Source: an uncultured Collinsella sp. (GTDB lineage: Bacteria > Actinomycetota > Coriobacteriia > Coriobacteriales > Coriobacteriaceae). Taken from it: a stretch of DNA of 64,000 bases. Positions 19,203 to 27,772 of the stretch are shown piece after piece. Under the pieces are notes generated by a model that saw only the letters and a list, made by a program, of their open reading frames with translations, was not told the origin of the DNA and ran no database searches. The stretch covers positions 1-64,000 of the forward strand of contig CAUCTV010000004.1 in NCBI GenBank assembly GCA_958445895.1, in the 5' to 3' direction. Within the stretch, counting starts at the first letter, position 1. Every line of letters begins with the position of its first letter. The translations under genes were made by a program, and so were the position numbers.

Positions 19203-20375
19203 ATGATTGCCAACAAGATTACCTATATCGTGTCCGTCGCGCTCCTGCTCGCCACGTTCGTGTTTACCGCCAATGCGGCTGCGCTTGCTGCTGCCGCGGC
19301 GTTGATCGCCATGCCCGTGATTACGGTGGCGGCGTGCCGTTCGAGCGTTGCCTTGCTTAAGCTTAGCTTTGAGCTTCCTCGGTCGTGTGTTGTAAACGCG
19401 CCTCTTGTATTGCGCATCACACTGGATCGCCCGCTTATGTTTCGCGGTCGTATGGAGCTGTCGTTTTCGGTTTATAACCAGCTGACGGGAGCGCGGACAG
19501 TCTATCCCGTAAGTCTTGCCCCCGCGACGGGCAGGCCCGCTTTGTTTGAGCTGGAGCTCGATTCGACCGTCTGCGGTGCGCACACGATTACCCTTGACAC
19601 CGCGCGCCTGGTCGATGAGATGGGCTTTACGTCGCTTGCTCTCGGGAATGCAGACTTTCATGGGTTGTTTACGGTCTATCCCGAGGTGCTCGACATCCAG
19701 GTTGTTCCTAACCAAAGTGCTTCTGCCGGTCTTGAGGGCACGAGCTACGATCCCCATCGAAGCGGCCAAGATGCCTCCGAGGTCTTTGACATAAGGCCCT
19801 ATCACGAGGGTGATGCCGTTAAGTCGATTCACTGGAAGCTGTCGACGCGTTTTGACGACATGCTGGTGCGCGAGGCTTCGCGCCCACAAGACCACGCTAT
19901 TGCCATCTTGTTTGGTGCGTTTGCGTGCGACTTTGAGCACGCAAGCCACGCTGAGGTTCTTTCTGCGGTGCTGGGTTTTACCGCATCGATATCGCTGGCG
20001 CTTATGCGTCAGGGATACCATCATGTGGTCGTGGCTGCCCCCGAAGGCTCTTTGGCTGTCTATCCCGTTGATGACCGACGTGGGTTCAATAGGATGCTTG
20101 ATGCTTTGACGGCAACGCCGCTCGGCCCTGCCTATCCAACATCGCACGAGCACTATGCCAAGCTCGTGGCAGCAAAGGGCATTGGCAAAACGGTGCTGGT
20201 AACGGTGGGCGTCGATGAACAGGCCTATATCGAGATAGGCCGTCTGACCGATCTATCGGTACTCCATGTGTCGGATTCGGTCGAGTCGTATAGCATCGAG
20301 CACGGAGCCAACTACATCATCACGCATTGCCCGGTATCGAGTGATTCGGCCCGTATCAAGAGTCTGGAGCTCTAA
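19203..20375 (+). CDS. DUF58 domain protein (vWA-like partner of MoxR)
   Basis: This 390-residue protein has two N-terminal membrane helices (ITYIVSVALLLATFVFTANAAALAAAAALIAMPVITVA) and an immunoglobulin-like middle. The DUF58 signature IRPYHEGDAVKSIHWKLSTR is near residues 200-220, followed by a Rossmann/vWA-like C-terminal part. DUF58 proteins are thought to be MoxR substrates or adaptors at the membrane. No strong ribosome site precedes the ATG at 19203. The stop is followed directly by the next ATG (20377), so the two are expressed together. Confidence 0.9.
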   Translation: MIANKITYIVSVALLLATFVFTANAAALAAAAALIAMPVITVAACRSSVALLKLSFELPRSCVVNAPLVLRITLDRPLMFRGRMELSFSVYNQLTGARTVYPVSLAPATGRPALFELELDSTVCGAHTITLDTARLVDEMGFTSLALGNADFHGLFTVYPEVLDIQVVPNQSASAGLEGTSYDPHRSGQDASEVFDIRPYHEGDAVKSIHWKLSTRFDDMLVREASRPQDHAIAILFGAFACDFEHASHAEVLSAVLGFTASISLALMRQGYHHVVVAAPEGSLAVYPVDDRRGFNRMLDALTATPLGPAYPTSHEHYAKLVAAKGIGKTVLVTVGVDEQAYIEIGRLTDLSVLHVSDSVESYSIEHGANYIITHCPVSSDSARIKSLEL

Positions 20376-20376
20376 G

Positions 20377-22689
20377 ATGAACTTTGTGACTCTTACCTCG
20401 ACGGAGCGCATCGCTTCGAATGGTCGCGTTGTTGCTATGTTCCTGTCGGTGGCTCCCGCGGTTTTATTGTCTGCGGGCTTCTGCTGCACAATTGCTCGGT
20501 GCCTGAGTGCAACGTACATGGGGATAATGCTGGCCGTTGCCGTTGGCGTGGCCGTTGCGCTGGGCGCTTTGGGCGTTTTGATGGCTTCGAAAAAGGCTCC
20601 CCTCTGGATTGCCTTGGCTGCGGCGTCCGTAGCGCTTTTATGCGCGCTCTTGATTCCTTCGGCACGCTGGGGCTTCTATGCGTGCGTCAATACCGTTATC
20701 GCTCGCGTCAACTCGATCTGTGAACTGTATATTCCATTGGTGGCAGACGCCGGCCTGCTGTGTGAATCTGTGCCGCTGGCAGTGCTCGCCGGCATGTTTG
20801 CCGGCTCACTCGCCTGGCTTTTTGCCAACTTGAGCGTTTCGTGGCCCACGCTCTTAATAATCGTTATCTGCGGCTCGGCTTCCATGGCGCTGCAGGCTGG
20901 TGATTCTGCGATATCTATGACACTGGGCGTTGCGGGCTGGCTTGTCCAGTGCCGTGCTGGCGAGTTGCGGGGCTCTACGGTAGGTTTGCCCCAGGTTCTT
21001 TTTGGTCTTGGTGGCCTGTGCGCCGCATGCGGTGTTCTCTTTGCACTGACCGTTGCCCTTGTGCAGCCTCTTCCCGCGTTGTCCGCCCTGTCGGCGTCTG
21101 CCGTCAAAGCAGTCCAGGGCGTTCGATTTGGGGATGATTCGCTGCCCGAGGGCGACCTTTCGCAAGCGGCGGACATGAACGAAGGCGCGTCCACGACGCT
21201 GTCGCTTACTGCCGACAAGACGCTCGATGACGACCTGCTCATGAAGGGTTTTGTGGGCACGACGTTTGATGGCATGTCTTGGGGGCGCGGCGACTGGATG
21301 TCCTACGAGGGCGAATGGTCCGGCATGCGTGAATGGCTGCGTCAGAACGGTTTGACGGTAGCCGAGCAACGCGCCGCGTTTGATACCGAGACCGAGCGTG
21401 AGGGCGGCGAGCCTGTCGAGGCGGTTGAGATTTCAGTCAATGCCTCGGGCGCCAACCGCAGATACACCTATGCTCCCTATACACTGCGCTCGCTGAGCGG
21501 TGCCGACGCAATGTTGACGGGCTCGACGATGCTAAGCATGGACCCTTTGCCGTCCAAAACATACAGTGTGACCGTCGATAACGTGCCATCAGATGACGTC
21601 ATTGCAGATTCGAGCTGGCTGGCGTCCTCCAAGAGCGACTATGCAAAAAGCGAGCGGGTATACGCCGCTTTCGTTCGCGATAAGTACCTGGACCTTCCCG
21701 AAGAGGAGCGGGATGCCGTTAATACATACCTGTTCTCGAGCGACAGCTGGGATGCTGGGGCGAATGTTTCGGATACAGCCGTGATCAGTCGCGTGCGCAC
21801 GATGTTGGCTTCGCTTGCGGGGCAGACGGATAACCCGCCAACCTATACGGGGGCGACGTCGTTTGTCGCGTGGTTCTTGGGCACGGCGCACGAGGGCAAC
21901 TCTGCCTACTTTGCCACGGCGGCGACGCTCGCGTTTCGATCTCAGGGAATTTCCGCGCGCTATGTCGAGGGCTATCAGGCAGCAGATGATCAGCTGGCCG
22001 CTGCTGTTGGGGCAGGCGTGGCGCTCAACTTGACGGCTGCCGATGCGCACGCGTGGACCGAGATCTACCTTGACGGTCAGGGATGGACGCCCGTGGAGGT
22101 CACCCCTGGATACTATAGCCAGACGCTCGATGCCGATAAGATTATCGATGTGGGCGAGGCATGGAGCAACGGCGTCAACGATAAGACGCTCGATGCGGGC
22201 TCGGTCGCAGGACAGGCCGAGGATAAGCATCGCGAGGATGTGCCGGCAATGCATAACATTCCCGTTGTGGCCAAAGTTGGGGTCGGTTTGATCGGCGCGG
22301 TGATTGCCGTCCTGCTCGCCCTGTTCATTCGCAGGTTTGTCTTGCGCGTTCGACGCAAGCGGGCTATCGAGAGCGATGAGCAGAATATATGCGTGCCGGC
22401 GCTCTACGGCTATCTTGCCCTTGTGATGAACCAAAGCGGTCTCGACGCCTTTGACGAGACCAAGCCGCTCGATTGCCTGGATGCCTTTGCTGCAGTGTTC
22501 CCCCAGATTGACCCGTGGGAATACCGTCGAGCGATTCGACTTCATCAAGCTTATGCGTTTGGTGGCCGCCAGCTTAAACCGAACGAGTTGCGCACGCTCC
22601 GACGTTTTACCGAACGCCTGCATCGGAGCATGCCGGCTCCGCAAACTGTTATTGAACGCTTCCGCCGCTACATGCTGCACGCGTTGTAG
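20377..22689 (+). CDS. Transglutaminase-fold membrane protein with altered catalytic triad
   Basis: This 770-residue protein resembles TgpA. N-terminal membrane helices (about residues 15-230) precede an extracytoplasmic transglutaminase-core domain. A further membrane helix (VGVGLIGAVIAVLLALFIRRFV, about residues 630-655) is followed by a cytoplasmic C-terminal DUF4129-like region. The core reads EGNSAYFATAATLAFRSQGI, where the family has G-x-C-x-x-F-A, so the nucleophile position is Ser509. His558 is kept in DAHAW. The Asp is replaced by Glu574 in WTPVEVTP. It may therefore be a pseudo-enzyme or scaffold. GGAG precedes the ATG at 20377; an earlier in-frame start would overlap the DUF58 gene. 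Confidence 0.85.
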   Translation: MNFVTLTSTERIASNGRVVAMFLSVAPAVLLSAGFCCTIARCLSATYMGIMLAVAVGVAVALGALGVLMASKKAPLWIALAAASVALLCALLIPSARWGFYACVNTVIARVNSICELYIPLVADAGLLCESVPLAVLAGMFAGSLAWLFANLSVSWPTLLIIVICGSASMALQAGDSAISMTLGVAGWLVQCRAGELRGSTVGLPQVLFGLGGLCAACGVLFALTVALVQPLPALSALSASAVKAVQGVRFGDDSLPEGDLSQAADMNEGASTTLSLTADKTLDDDLLMKGFVGTTFDGMSWGRGDWMSYEGEWSGMREWLRQNGLTVAEQRAAFDTETEREGGEPVEAVEISVNASGANRRYTYAPYTLRSLSGADAMLTGSTMLSMDPLPSKTYSVTVDNVPSDDVIADSSWLASSKSDYAKSERVYAAFVRDKYLDLPEEERDAVNTYLFSSDSWDAGANVSDTAVISRVRTMLASLAGQTDNPPTYTGATSFVAWFLGTAHEGNSAYFATAATLAFRSQGISARYVEGYQAADDQLAAAVGAGVALNLTAADAHAWTEIYLDGQGWTPVEVTPGYYSQTLDADKIIDVGEAWSNGVNDKTLDAGSVAGQAEDKHREDVPAMHNIPVVAKVGVGLIGAVIAVLLALFIRRFVLRVRRKRAIESDEQNICVPALYGYLALVMNQSGLDAFDETKPLDCLDAFAAVFPQIDPWEYRRAIRLHQAYAFGGRQLKPNELRTLRRFTERLHRSMPAPQTVIERFRRYMLHAL

Positions 22690-22704
22690 AGGGAGTAGGT
22701 CTAC

Positions 22705-25700
22705 GTGTTTTCTAAATATCCTCAACATATGGCTTCGCACAAGAACGCGGCGTCGGCCAAATTAAAAGGCCCGCGGAATGCGTCCGCGGGCGTTCAGCAT
22801 GCCGCTAAAAATATGTATCGCGCAAAGCCTTTGGCTGTAACGCGCGTTGTGGCAGCGGCGGTTTCGGTTGCTGCGGTCGGCGTATTTGGCGCGGTCGCCT
22901 TTGAGTTGGCTCAGAGTAATCTGAGCTTCGATCCTTCGGGGTATATCGCTGCATACAGTCACGGTGACGCGGAGTCCGGCGAGGCGTATCGGATCAGTCC
23001 GCTCTCGACGGATGCCGAGGCAAATCGTCATGACGAGGATAGCGACAGCCGGGACACGAGCGCACGTGAGCAGCAGGCGCGGCTCGATAATGCGCAGGGA
23101 CAGGTAAATCTGACGGGGCAAAGCGGCACGACCGCCTACAACGTTACCGGCAGCGCCGATGGAACGGGCGTAGGAGTTGCGGGTGGTTCGGGCAGCGGCG
23201 CGGGCGGCACTGGCGGCTCGGGAGGCGGGCAAAACGTTCCCGTTATCAATGCGGGCGGAGCATCTGGCGGCAATGCCGGCGGCGGTGCGGGCGGAAACGG
23301 TTCGGGCGGTAACGGCGGTAGTGGCGGCTCGGCCACCTCGACGGCCAATTCCTACAAGTATCTTCTTGCGGACCCCGCGCCCCAAAAGGGTGCCCCCATG
23401 GGAGACGCAACGTTCTTTACGCAGTTTAACGGTGCAAATGGATTGATCGATCCCCATGAGGTGCAGATTTCACCCATGGAGGATGCAATCTACGATGGGC
23501 AGATGCTCGACGCCTGGACGCTGTTCTGCGCCATGGATGTCCACTGGAGTGACGACAAGGGCCTCTACTATCTTGCCTGCACCAAGGACGAGTTCGCCTC
23601 GTTTCCGTATCTCCGCATCGACTCGTGGACCAATGCCGCGGGCGAGAAGAATCCGGCGCTGTGCTCGAGCCAGCTGCTCACGGTAAGCGTCTCGCTGCGC
23701 TTGTCGCAGGATACGGCGTGGACGACGCGTAACGTTACCATCCAACCGGCGCGGTCGCGCCTGTTTGTGGTCGGCCAGCCCGATTCGATGGGCCAGCGAA
23801 GCGTGATTTGGAGCACGCTGAGCTCCAAGGAGAACCTGCTGGGTGTCAACACACAAGAAGCCTTTATGAAGCAGGCGGGCCATGTCGATTCGGGGGGCTA
23901 CCTCAATGCCTTGTTGCTGGGGTGGCGCGAGAACGAGGCGGCCGTCCCGTATTTCTACACGCTGACACCCGGTCGCCATGTGGTGGTTCCCGGCGACATC
24001 GTGTCCATCGACCCCGCCTACAAGGTGCGTTTTCAGGGTTATGCTCTCGACGAGGACTATCGCTTTGACGACGACCCTACCAGCCTCAATAACTCACGCC
24101 TGCAGACGCTTGTCGATGTGGATGAGTCGGTCGTGTCGGTCGATGGCGGGGGCGAGACGCTCAGCGTTCCGCAGGGTGTGCAGGCGGTCGACGCCTATAC
24201 CGACAGTCGTCAGCGTGAAGTCTTTACGTGGCGGATCAACAATCTAGAGCTACCGTCCTCGGTGTACTACGTCAACGTCAATGCGGGCTTTCAAGTGCTC
24301 GATGCCTACCGTGTCGCGTCGGATAACCCCGTCTATGCCGCAACGGATGAGGGTATCTTGACCTCTCGCGATGGCAAGGAGTATCTGGGCGTTCCCTACC
24401 ATACGCGCGAGCTCGATGTTCCCGCCGATATTGCCCATGTCGTCATTCCCGATCGCAATAAGCTCGATCGTATTGTTCTGCACGCGTCCAAAGAGGGCGA
24501 GTTGCCCCAGATTGACGTGAGCAATCTGCAGGACTGCACCCTGGTCGTCGACGATGCCGCGCTGCTCGATTTTATTACCGAGCACGCGGACGAACTAGAG
24601 AATGCCTACGGCGTATACGTGTCGCCCGCGACCAACCCCAGTGTCCAGCTCACGTACTCACAGGGGCTGGTGTACAACATTAATTCGCAGCTCGAAAGCG
24701 ACCTGTGCTATGTGCTCGATACGGGTTCCAATATTGCCCTGGTGCAGATTTCCAACACCATCAAGAAGGGTGCCTTTGCGGGCAACACTTCGGTGGACAC
24801 GCTGGTACTCATGCCGTGGTTTGACGATAAGGTGACGCTCGAGGACGGCAGTCTTGAGGGCGGTTCCGTGCGGACCATCGTGTGCGCAACCGATGAGCAG
24901 GTCGCGTATGTCGAACAGCGCAAGGCTGCCGCCGGTGCACCCGATGCGCGCGTGATTAAGATGAGCCTGTCTCAAGACGGATACTTGTATTATGCCAACG
25001 CCGACAAGACGATTTTGCTGTCCGCTGCAGGCGATGAGGATGGCAACCTGTCCGCGACCTTTGACGGCACCTTGCTTGCGGATGGCGGCAAGCAGCTCCA
25101 AGTAGATTCCATCGCACCGTATGCTTTCTCGGGCGATGCGGAGCTCAGGTTTGTCAATCTGGGCGAGAAGACGAGTGCCATCGGCCGTAACGCGTTTGAG
25201 AACTGCCAAAACCTTCAAGGTGTGTTTATCGGCACGCCCGATAGCATTGAGGTGGGTGCCGATGTCTTTAAGGGCTGCACGGGCCTGGGCTTTGTGGCGT
25301 CGAGTGCTAAAAAGGCTGTCTTTGCCACGACCGAGAATCCCAATCCGGCCGGCTGCACCTGGTATGCGCCCGATGGCGAGCTGCAGGGCTACGACAGCCG
25401 CTTTGTCACTGTCGACGGCATTTACGATTTTGCTTGCGATGCCCAAAGCGACGACGCGCCCCTTCTCTACGGCTATTACGATGGCGACGAGGAAGGCAAG
25501 CCAAGCATCCTGCTCGGTGCGCCCTCGATGCTCAACGGTACGATTGAGCTGCTGCCGAGTACGATTGAGATCTTTGGCGGCTATTCCTTGTCTGGCGCCA
25601 AGGACCTGCCTGGTGCCTTTGAGGGGACCGGAGGCGCGTGGGGTGTCGATTGGGCTTCGGCTCCCAAGCTGGCATATATCGATCGCTATGCCTTCAGGAA

Positions 25701-26952
25701 TTCCGGCATCGCCGGCGACCTGAACATCGATCTTCCCGATAACGATATCTACGTCGGCGTGTCGGCGTTCGAAGGCTGTACGAATCTTGTCTCGGCGTCT
25801 GTGCACGCGGCAACGATCGAAATCAGCGATCAGGCATTCATGGGCTGCCCGAGGCTCGCGAGTGCATCGTTTGTGGCGGATACCAATGGCGACTACGACG
25901 CAGCTACGGGTGCGGGCTCTCGAAACTACCTGGCATCATCGGTGTTTGGCAACGATGTCAACTTTACGAACTTGACGGTCGGCGCCGGTATCGCGACGCT
26001 GGGCTATCCGTCGCCAGGCGTGGGCTTCTTCTTGGACGGCGCAACCGATGTCCAAGAGGAGGCCAGCCGCATTCGCCTGTCGGTGCCCAGCGGCATGGAG
26101 CAGGACTATCTCAATGCATGGGTCTACGGACTCATTGGCTACGACGACTACGACACGTATTATGGCGTTGTGGAATTTGGCATGCTCTCCGATTGGTTTA
26201 TGGGGGAGGGTCCGGAGCCGACGGCCGATGCGGTTAGGGCGCAGATGGCTCAGAACCTATTGGAGCCCGAGAATCGCCTGCGAACCATGATGGGGCTGCC
26301 GCTGGTCGAGGCCTCTACGGTAATACAGGCGGGTGGCGATGCGGCCGAGAGCCATGAATGGGAGATAGAGGACAACGGTGACGGTACTGCCGCGCTGGTC
26401 TCGGCGCCGTCTGATATCGAACGGGCCGATTTAGCGAGTGTGTTGACGGAGCCAACCGTAATCGACTCGAACGCCTTCTCGCACTGTTCGAACCTCACCG
26501 AGATTGCACTGTGCGATAAGGTGGTCGGCATCCAGAGCGGTGCGTTTGCGGGCTGCAGCGGCGTGACGGTGACGCTGCCTACTGGCTGTCCGCTGCCGGA
26601 GTTGCTGGGCGGGATGGAGAGCATGCCGTTCTCGTTTGGCGGCAACGTAGTGCTCGATATCGCCGAGGCCGATCGCGAGCCGCTGCTCAAGACGTGGTCT
26701 CGTCAGATGGTGGGGGTTGCCACAGACGACGAGGAGGCCGACTACGTTGAGAGCAAGTGGTTCGGCAACGTCAACATGGATACGTTTGAGTCGCCGACGT
26801 TCGATGTGCTCAATAAGGCCGTAAATGAGCCCATCATGGAGTGCGAGAATCGCTTGCGCTCGCTGATGGGCATGGAGGCCATAAGCGATATCGGCGAGCT
26901 CGGCGACCCCATTGATATCAATAAGTATCCGCAATATTGGATCGCCGGCTAG
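22705..26952 (+). CDS. Large LRR_5-type (BspA-like) surface protein
   Basis: This 1415-residue protein starts at a GTG with GGGAG upstream, 15 bases after the transglutaminase-like gene. A basic cytoplasmic N-terminus precedes one membrane helix (about residues 43-67). A Gly/Ser-rich linker (about 154-212) follows, then a large extracytoplasmic region. BspA-type leucine-rich repeats are seen near residues 795-880 (APYAFSGDAELRFVNLGE, GRNAFENCQNLQGVFIG), 990-1060 (VSAFEGCTNLVSASV, DQAFMGCPRLASASF) and 1250-1295 (DSNAFSHCSNLTEIAL). A motif ENRLR-x2-MG occurs twice, near residues 1188 and 1380. It is a type II-like anchored surface protein and probably the client or effector of the MoxR-DUF58-transglutaminase set. 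No sorting signal is present. Confidence 0.85.
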   Translation: MFSKYPQHMASHKNAASAKLKGPRNASAGVQHAAKNMYRAKPLAVTRVVAAAVSVAAVGVFGAVAFELAQSNLSFDPSGYIAAYSHGDAESGEAYRISPLSTDAEANRHDEDSDSRDTSAREQQARLDNAQGQVNLTGQSGTTAYNVTGSADGTGVGVAGGSGSGAGGTGGSGGGQNVPVINAGGASGGNAGGGAGGNGSGGNGGSGGSATSTANSYKYLLADPAPQKGAPMGDATFFTQFNGANGLIDPHEVQISPMEDAIYDGQMLDAWTLFCAMDVHWSDDKGLYYLACTKDEFASFPYLRIDSWTNAAGEKNPALCSSQLLTVSVSLRLSQDTAWTTRNVTIQPARSRLFVVGQPDSMGQRSVIWSTLSSKENLLGVNTQEAFMKQAGHVDSGGYLNALLLGWRENEAAVPYFYTLTPGRHVVVPGDIVSIDPAYKVRFQGYALDEDYRFDDDPTSLNNSRLQTLVDVDESVVSVDGGGETLSVPQGVQAVDAYTDSRQREVFTWRINNLELPSSVYYVNVNAGFQVLDAYRVASDNPVYAATDEGILTSRDGKEYLGVPYHTRELDVPADIAHVVIPDRNKLDRIVLHASKEGELPQIDVSNLQDCTLVVDDAALLDFITEHADELENAYGVYVSPATNPSVQLTYSQGLVYNINSQLESDLCYVLDTGSNIALVQISNTIKKGAFAGNTSVDTLVLMPWFDDKVTLEDGSLEGGSVRTIVCATDEQVAYVEQRKAAAGAPDARVIKMSLSQDGYLYYANADKTILLSAAGDEDGNLSATFDGTLLADGGKQLQVDSIAPYAFSGDAELRFVNLGEKTSAIGRNAFENCQNLQGVFIGTPDSIEVGADVFKGCTGLGFVASSAKKAVFATTENPNPAGCTWYAPDGELQGYDSRFVTVDGIYDFACDAQSDDAPLLYGYYDGDEEGKPSILLGAPSMLNGTIELLPSTIEIFGGYSLSGAKDLPGAFEGTGGAWGVDWASAPKLAYIDRYAFRNSGIAGDLNIDLPDNDIYVGVSAFEGCTNLVSASVHAATIEISDQAFMGCPRLASASFVADTNGDYDAATGAGSRNYLASSVFGNDVNFTNLTVGAGIATLGYPSPGVGFFLDGATDVQEEASRIRLSVPSGMEQDYLNAWVYGLIGYDDYDTYYGVVEFGMLSDWFMGEGPEPTADAVRAQMAQNLLEPENRLRTMMGLPLVEASTVIQAGGDAAESHEWEIEDNGDGTAALVSAPSDIERADLASVLTEPTVIDSNAFSHCSNLTEIALCDKVVGIQSGAFAGCSGVTVTLPTGCPLPELLGGMESMPFSFGGNVVLDIAEADREPLLKTWSRQMVGVATDDEEADYVESKWFGNVNMDTFESPTFDVLNKAVNEPIMECENRLRSLMGMEAISDIGELGDPIDINKYPQYWIAG
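22769..22791 (-). terminator. Terminator-like hairpin inside the 5' end of the LRR gene, antisense orientation
   Basis: A perfect 8-bp stem (GCCCGCGG at 22769-22776, CCGCGGGC at 22784-22791) has a 7-base loop and is preceded on the plus strand by ATTAAAAG, which reads as a U-run on the minus strand. It sits within codons 22-29 of the LRR gene. It could block antisense transcripts or slow translation. Confidence 0.4.
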
Positions 26953-26957
26953 GCAGG

Positions 26958-27686
26958 TTATGAAGCGAGGCAGCCCCAGTCGATGGGGCTGCTGCCGTTT
27001 TGCTCGAGCAATTCATTGGCTGCCGAGAAGGGACGCGACCCCATAAAAGCGGGGAGTTCTGCCGTGGCACGGTTGGCCGAAAGCGGCGAGGGGTGCGTGG
27101 AGGCAAGGCAGAACTTGCCGCCCGCCTTGCCCGCGCCGGTCGCGGCGAGCTTGCCCTCGACCATCTGCTGGGCAAAGCGGCCCCATGCCAAAAAGACGAC
27201 CGGCTGGGGCAGCTGACAGCAGCGTTCGATAACGTAGTCGGTGAGCGTGCTCCAGCCCAGCTTGGCGTGCGAGTTCGCGGCATGTTCGCGCACGGTGAGC
27301 GTCGTGTTGAGAAGCAGGACGCCCTGTTGTGCCCAGGGGGTTAGGTCTCCCGTGGCGGGAATGGGGCAGCCCAGATCGGCGTTGAGTTCCTTATAGATGT
27401 TGCGCAGGCTCGGCGGCAACTTGGTTTGCGTCGCAGGCACCGAGAACGACAGCCCCATGGCCTGGTTGGGCCCGTGATAGGGGTCTTGGCCCAGGATGAC
27501 TACCTTGACCAGGTCGGCCGGCGTGTAGGCGAGGGCATTGAGGATGTCGTCTTGTGCCGGGTAGATGGTCTGCTCGGCACGCAGAAGGGCGATGCGCTCG
27601 AGTAGCTGGTTCGTAGTGTCACGTACCGGCTGCGGCGCATCGCCCAACCAAGTTGCTATGTTGCGGTCGCGAGTTGCAGCGTCCAT
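26958..27686 (-). CDS. ung: Uracil-DNA glycosylase, family 1
   Basis: This 242-residue enzyme removes uracil from DNA. The water-activating loop GQDPYHGPNQAMGLSF, the uracil-binding LLLNTTLTVREHAANSH and the minor-groove loop STHPSPLSANR are all intact. The length is slightly above the family average. The start at 27686 follows AAAGGAGTTCC. It converges on the LRR gene with only 5 bases between stop codons, and a terminator-like hairpin for the LRR gene lies within its last codons. TACAAT near 27725-27730 (minus strand) may be its -10 box. Confidence 0.96.
   Translation of the reverse strand: MDAATRDRNIATWLGDAPQPVRDTTNQLLERIALLRAEQTIYPAQDDILNALAYTPADLVKVVILGQDPYHGPNQAMGLSFSVPATQTKLPPSLRNIYKELNADLGCPIPATGDLTPWAQQGVLLLNTTLTVREHAANSHAKLGWSTLTDYVIERCCQLPQPVVFLAWGRFAQQMVEGKLAATGAGKAGGKFCLASTHPSPLSANRATAELPAFMGSRPFSAANELLEQNGSSPIDWGCLAS
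26969..26992 (+). terminator. Terminator-like hairpin overlapping the 3' end of ung
   Basis: CAGCCCCA and TGGGGCTG form an 8-bp stem with a 5-base loop at about 26971-26991, followed by CTGCCGTTTTGC on the plus strand. It follows the LRR gene stop but is part of the ung coding sequence (residues SSPIDWGC), so one sequence serves two genes. Confidence 0.55.
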
Positions 27687-27772
27687 GGAACTCCTTTAGG
27701 GCAGATGCTTTGTCGGCATCTATTGTAAAGGCGTCAGAGACCTTTATGCCGCGGCTGTATGAGGAGTGGGGT

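Noticed and set aside
23160..23340. The Gly/Ser-rich stretch in the LRR gene as a DNA repeat or CRISPR-like array
   Set aside because: It is an in-frame low-complexity linker (GSGGSG-type codons) with no regular spacer pattern.
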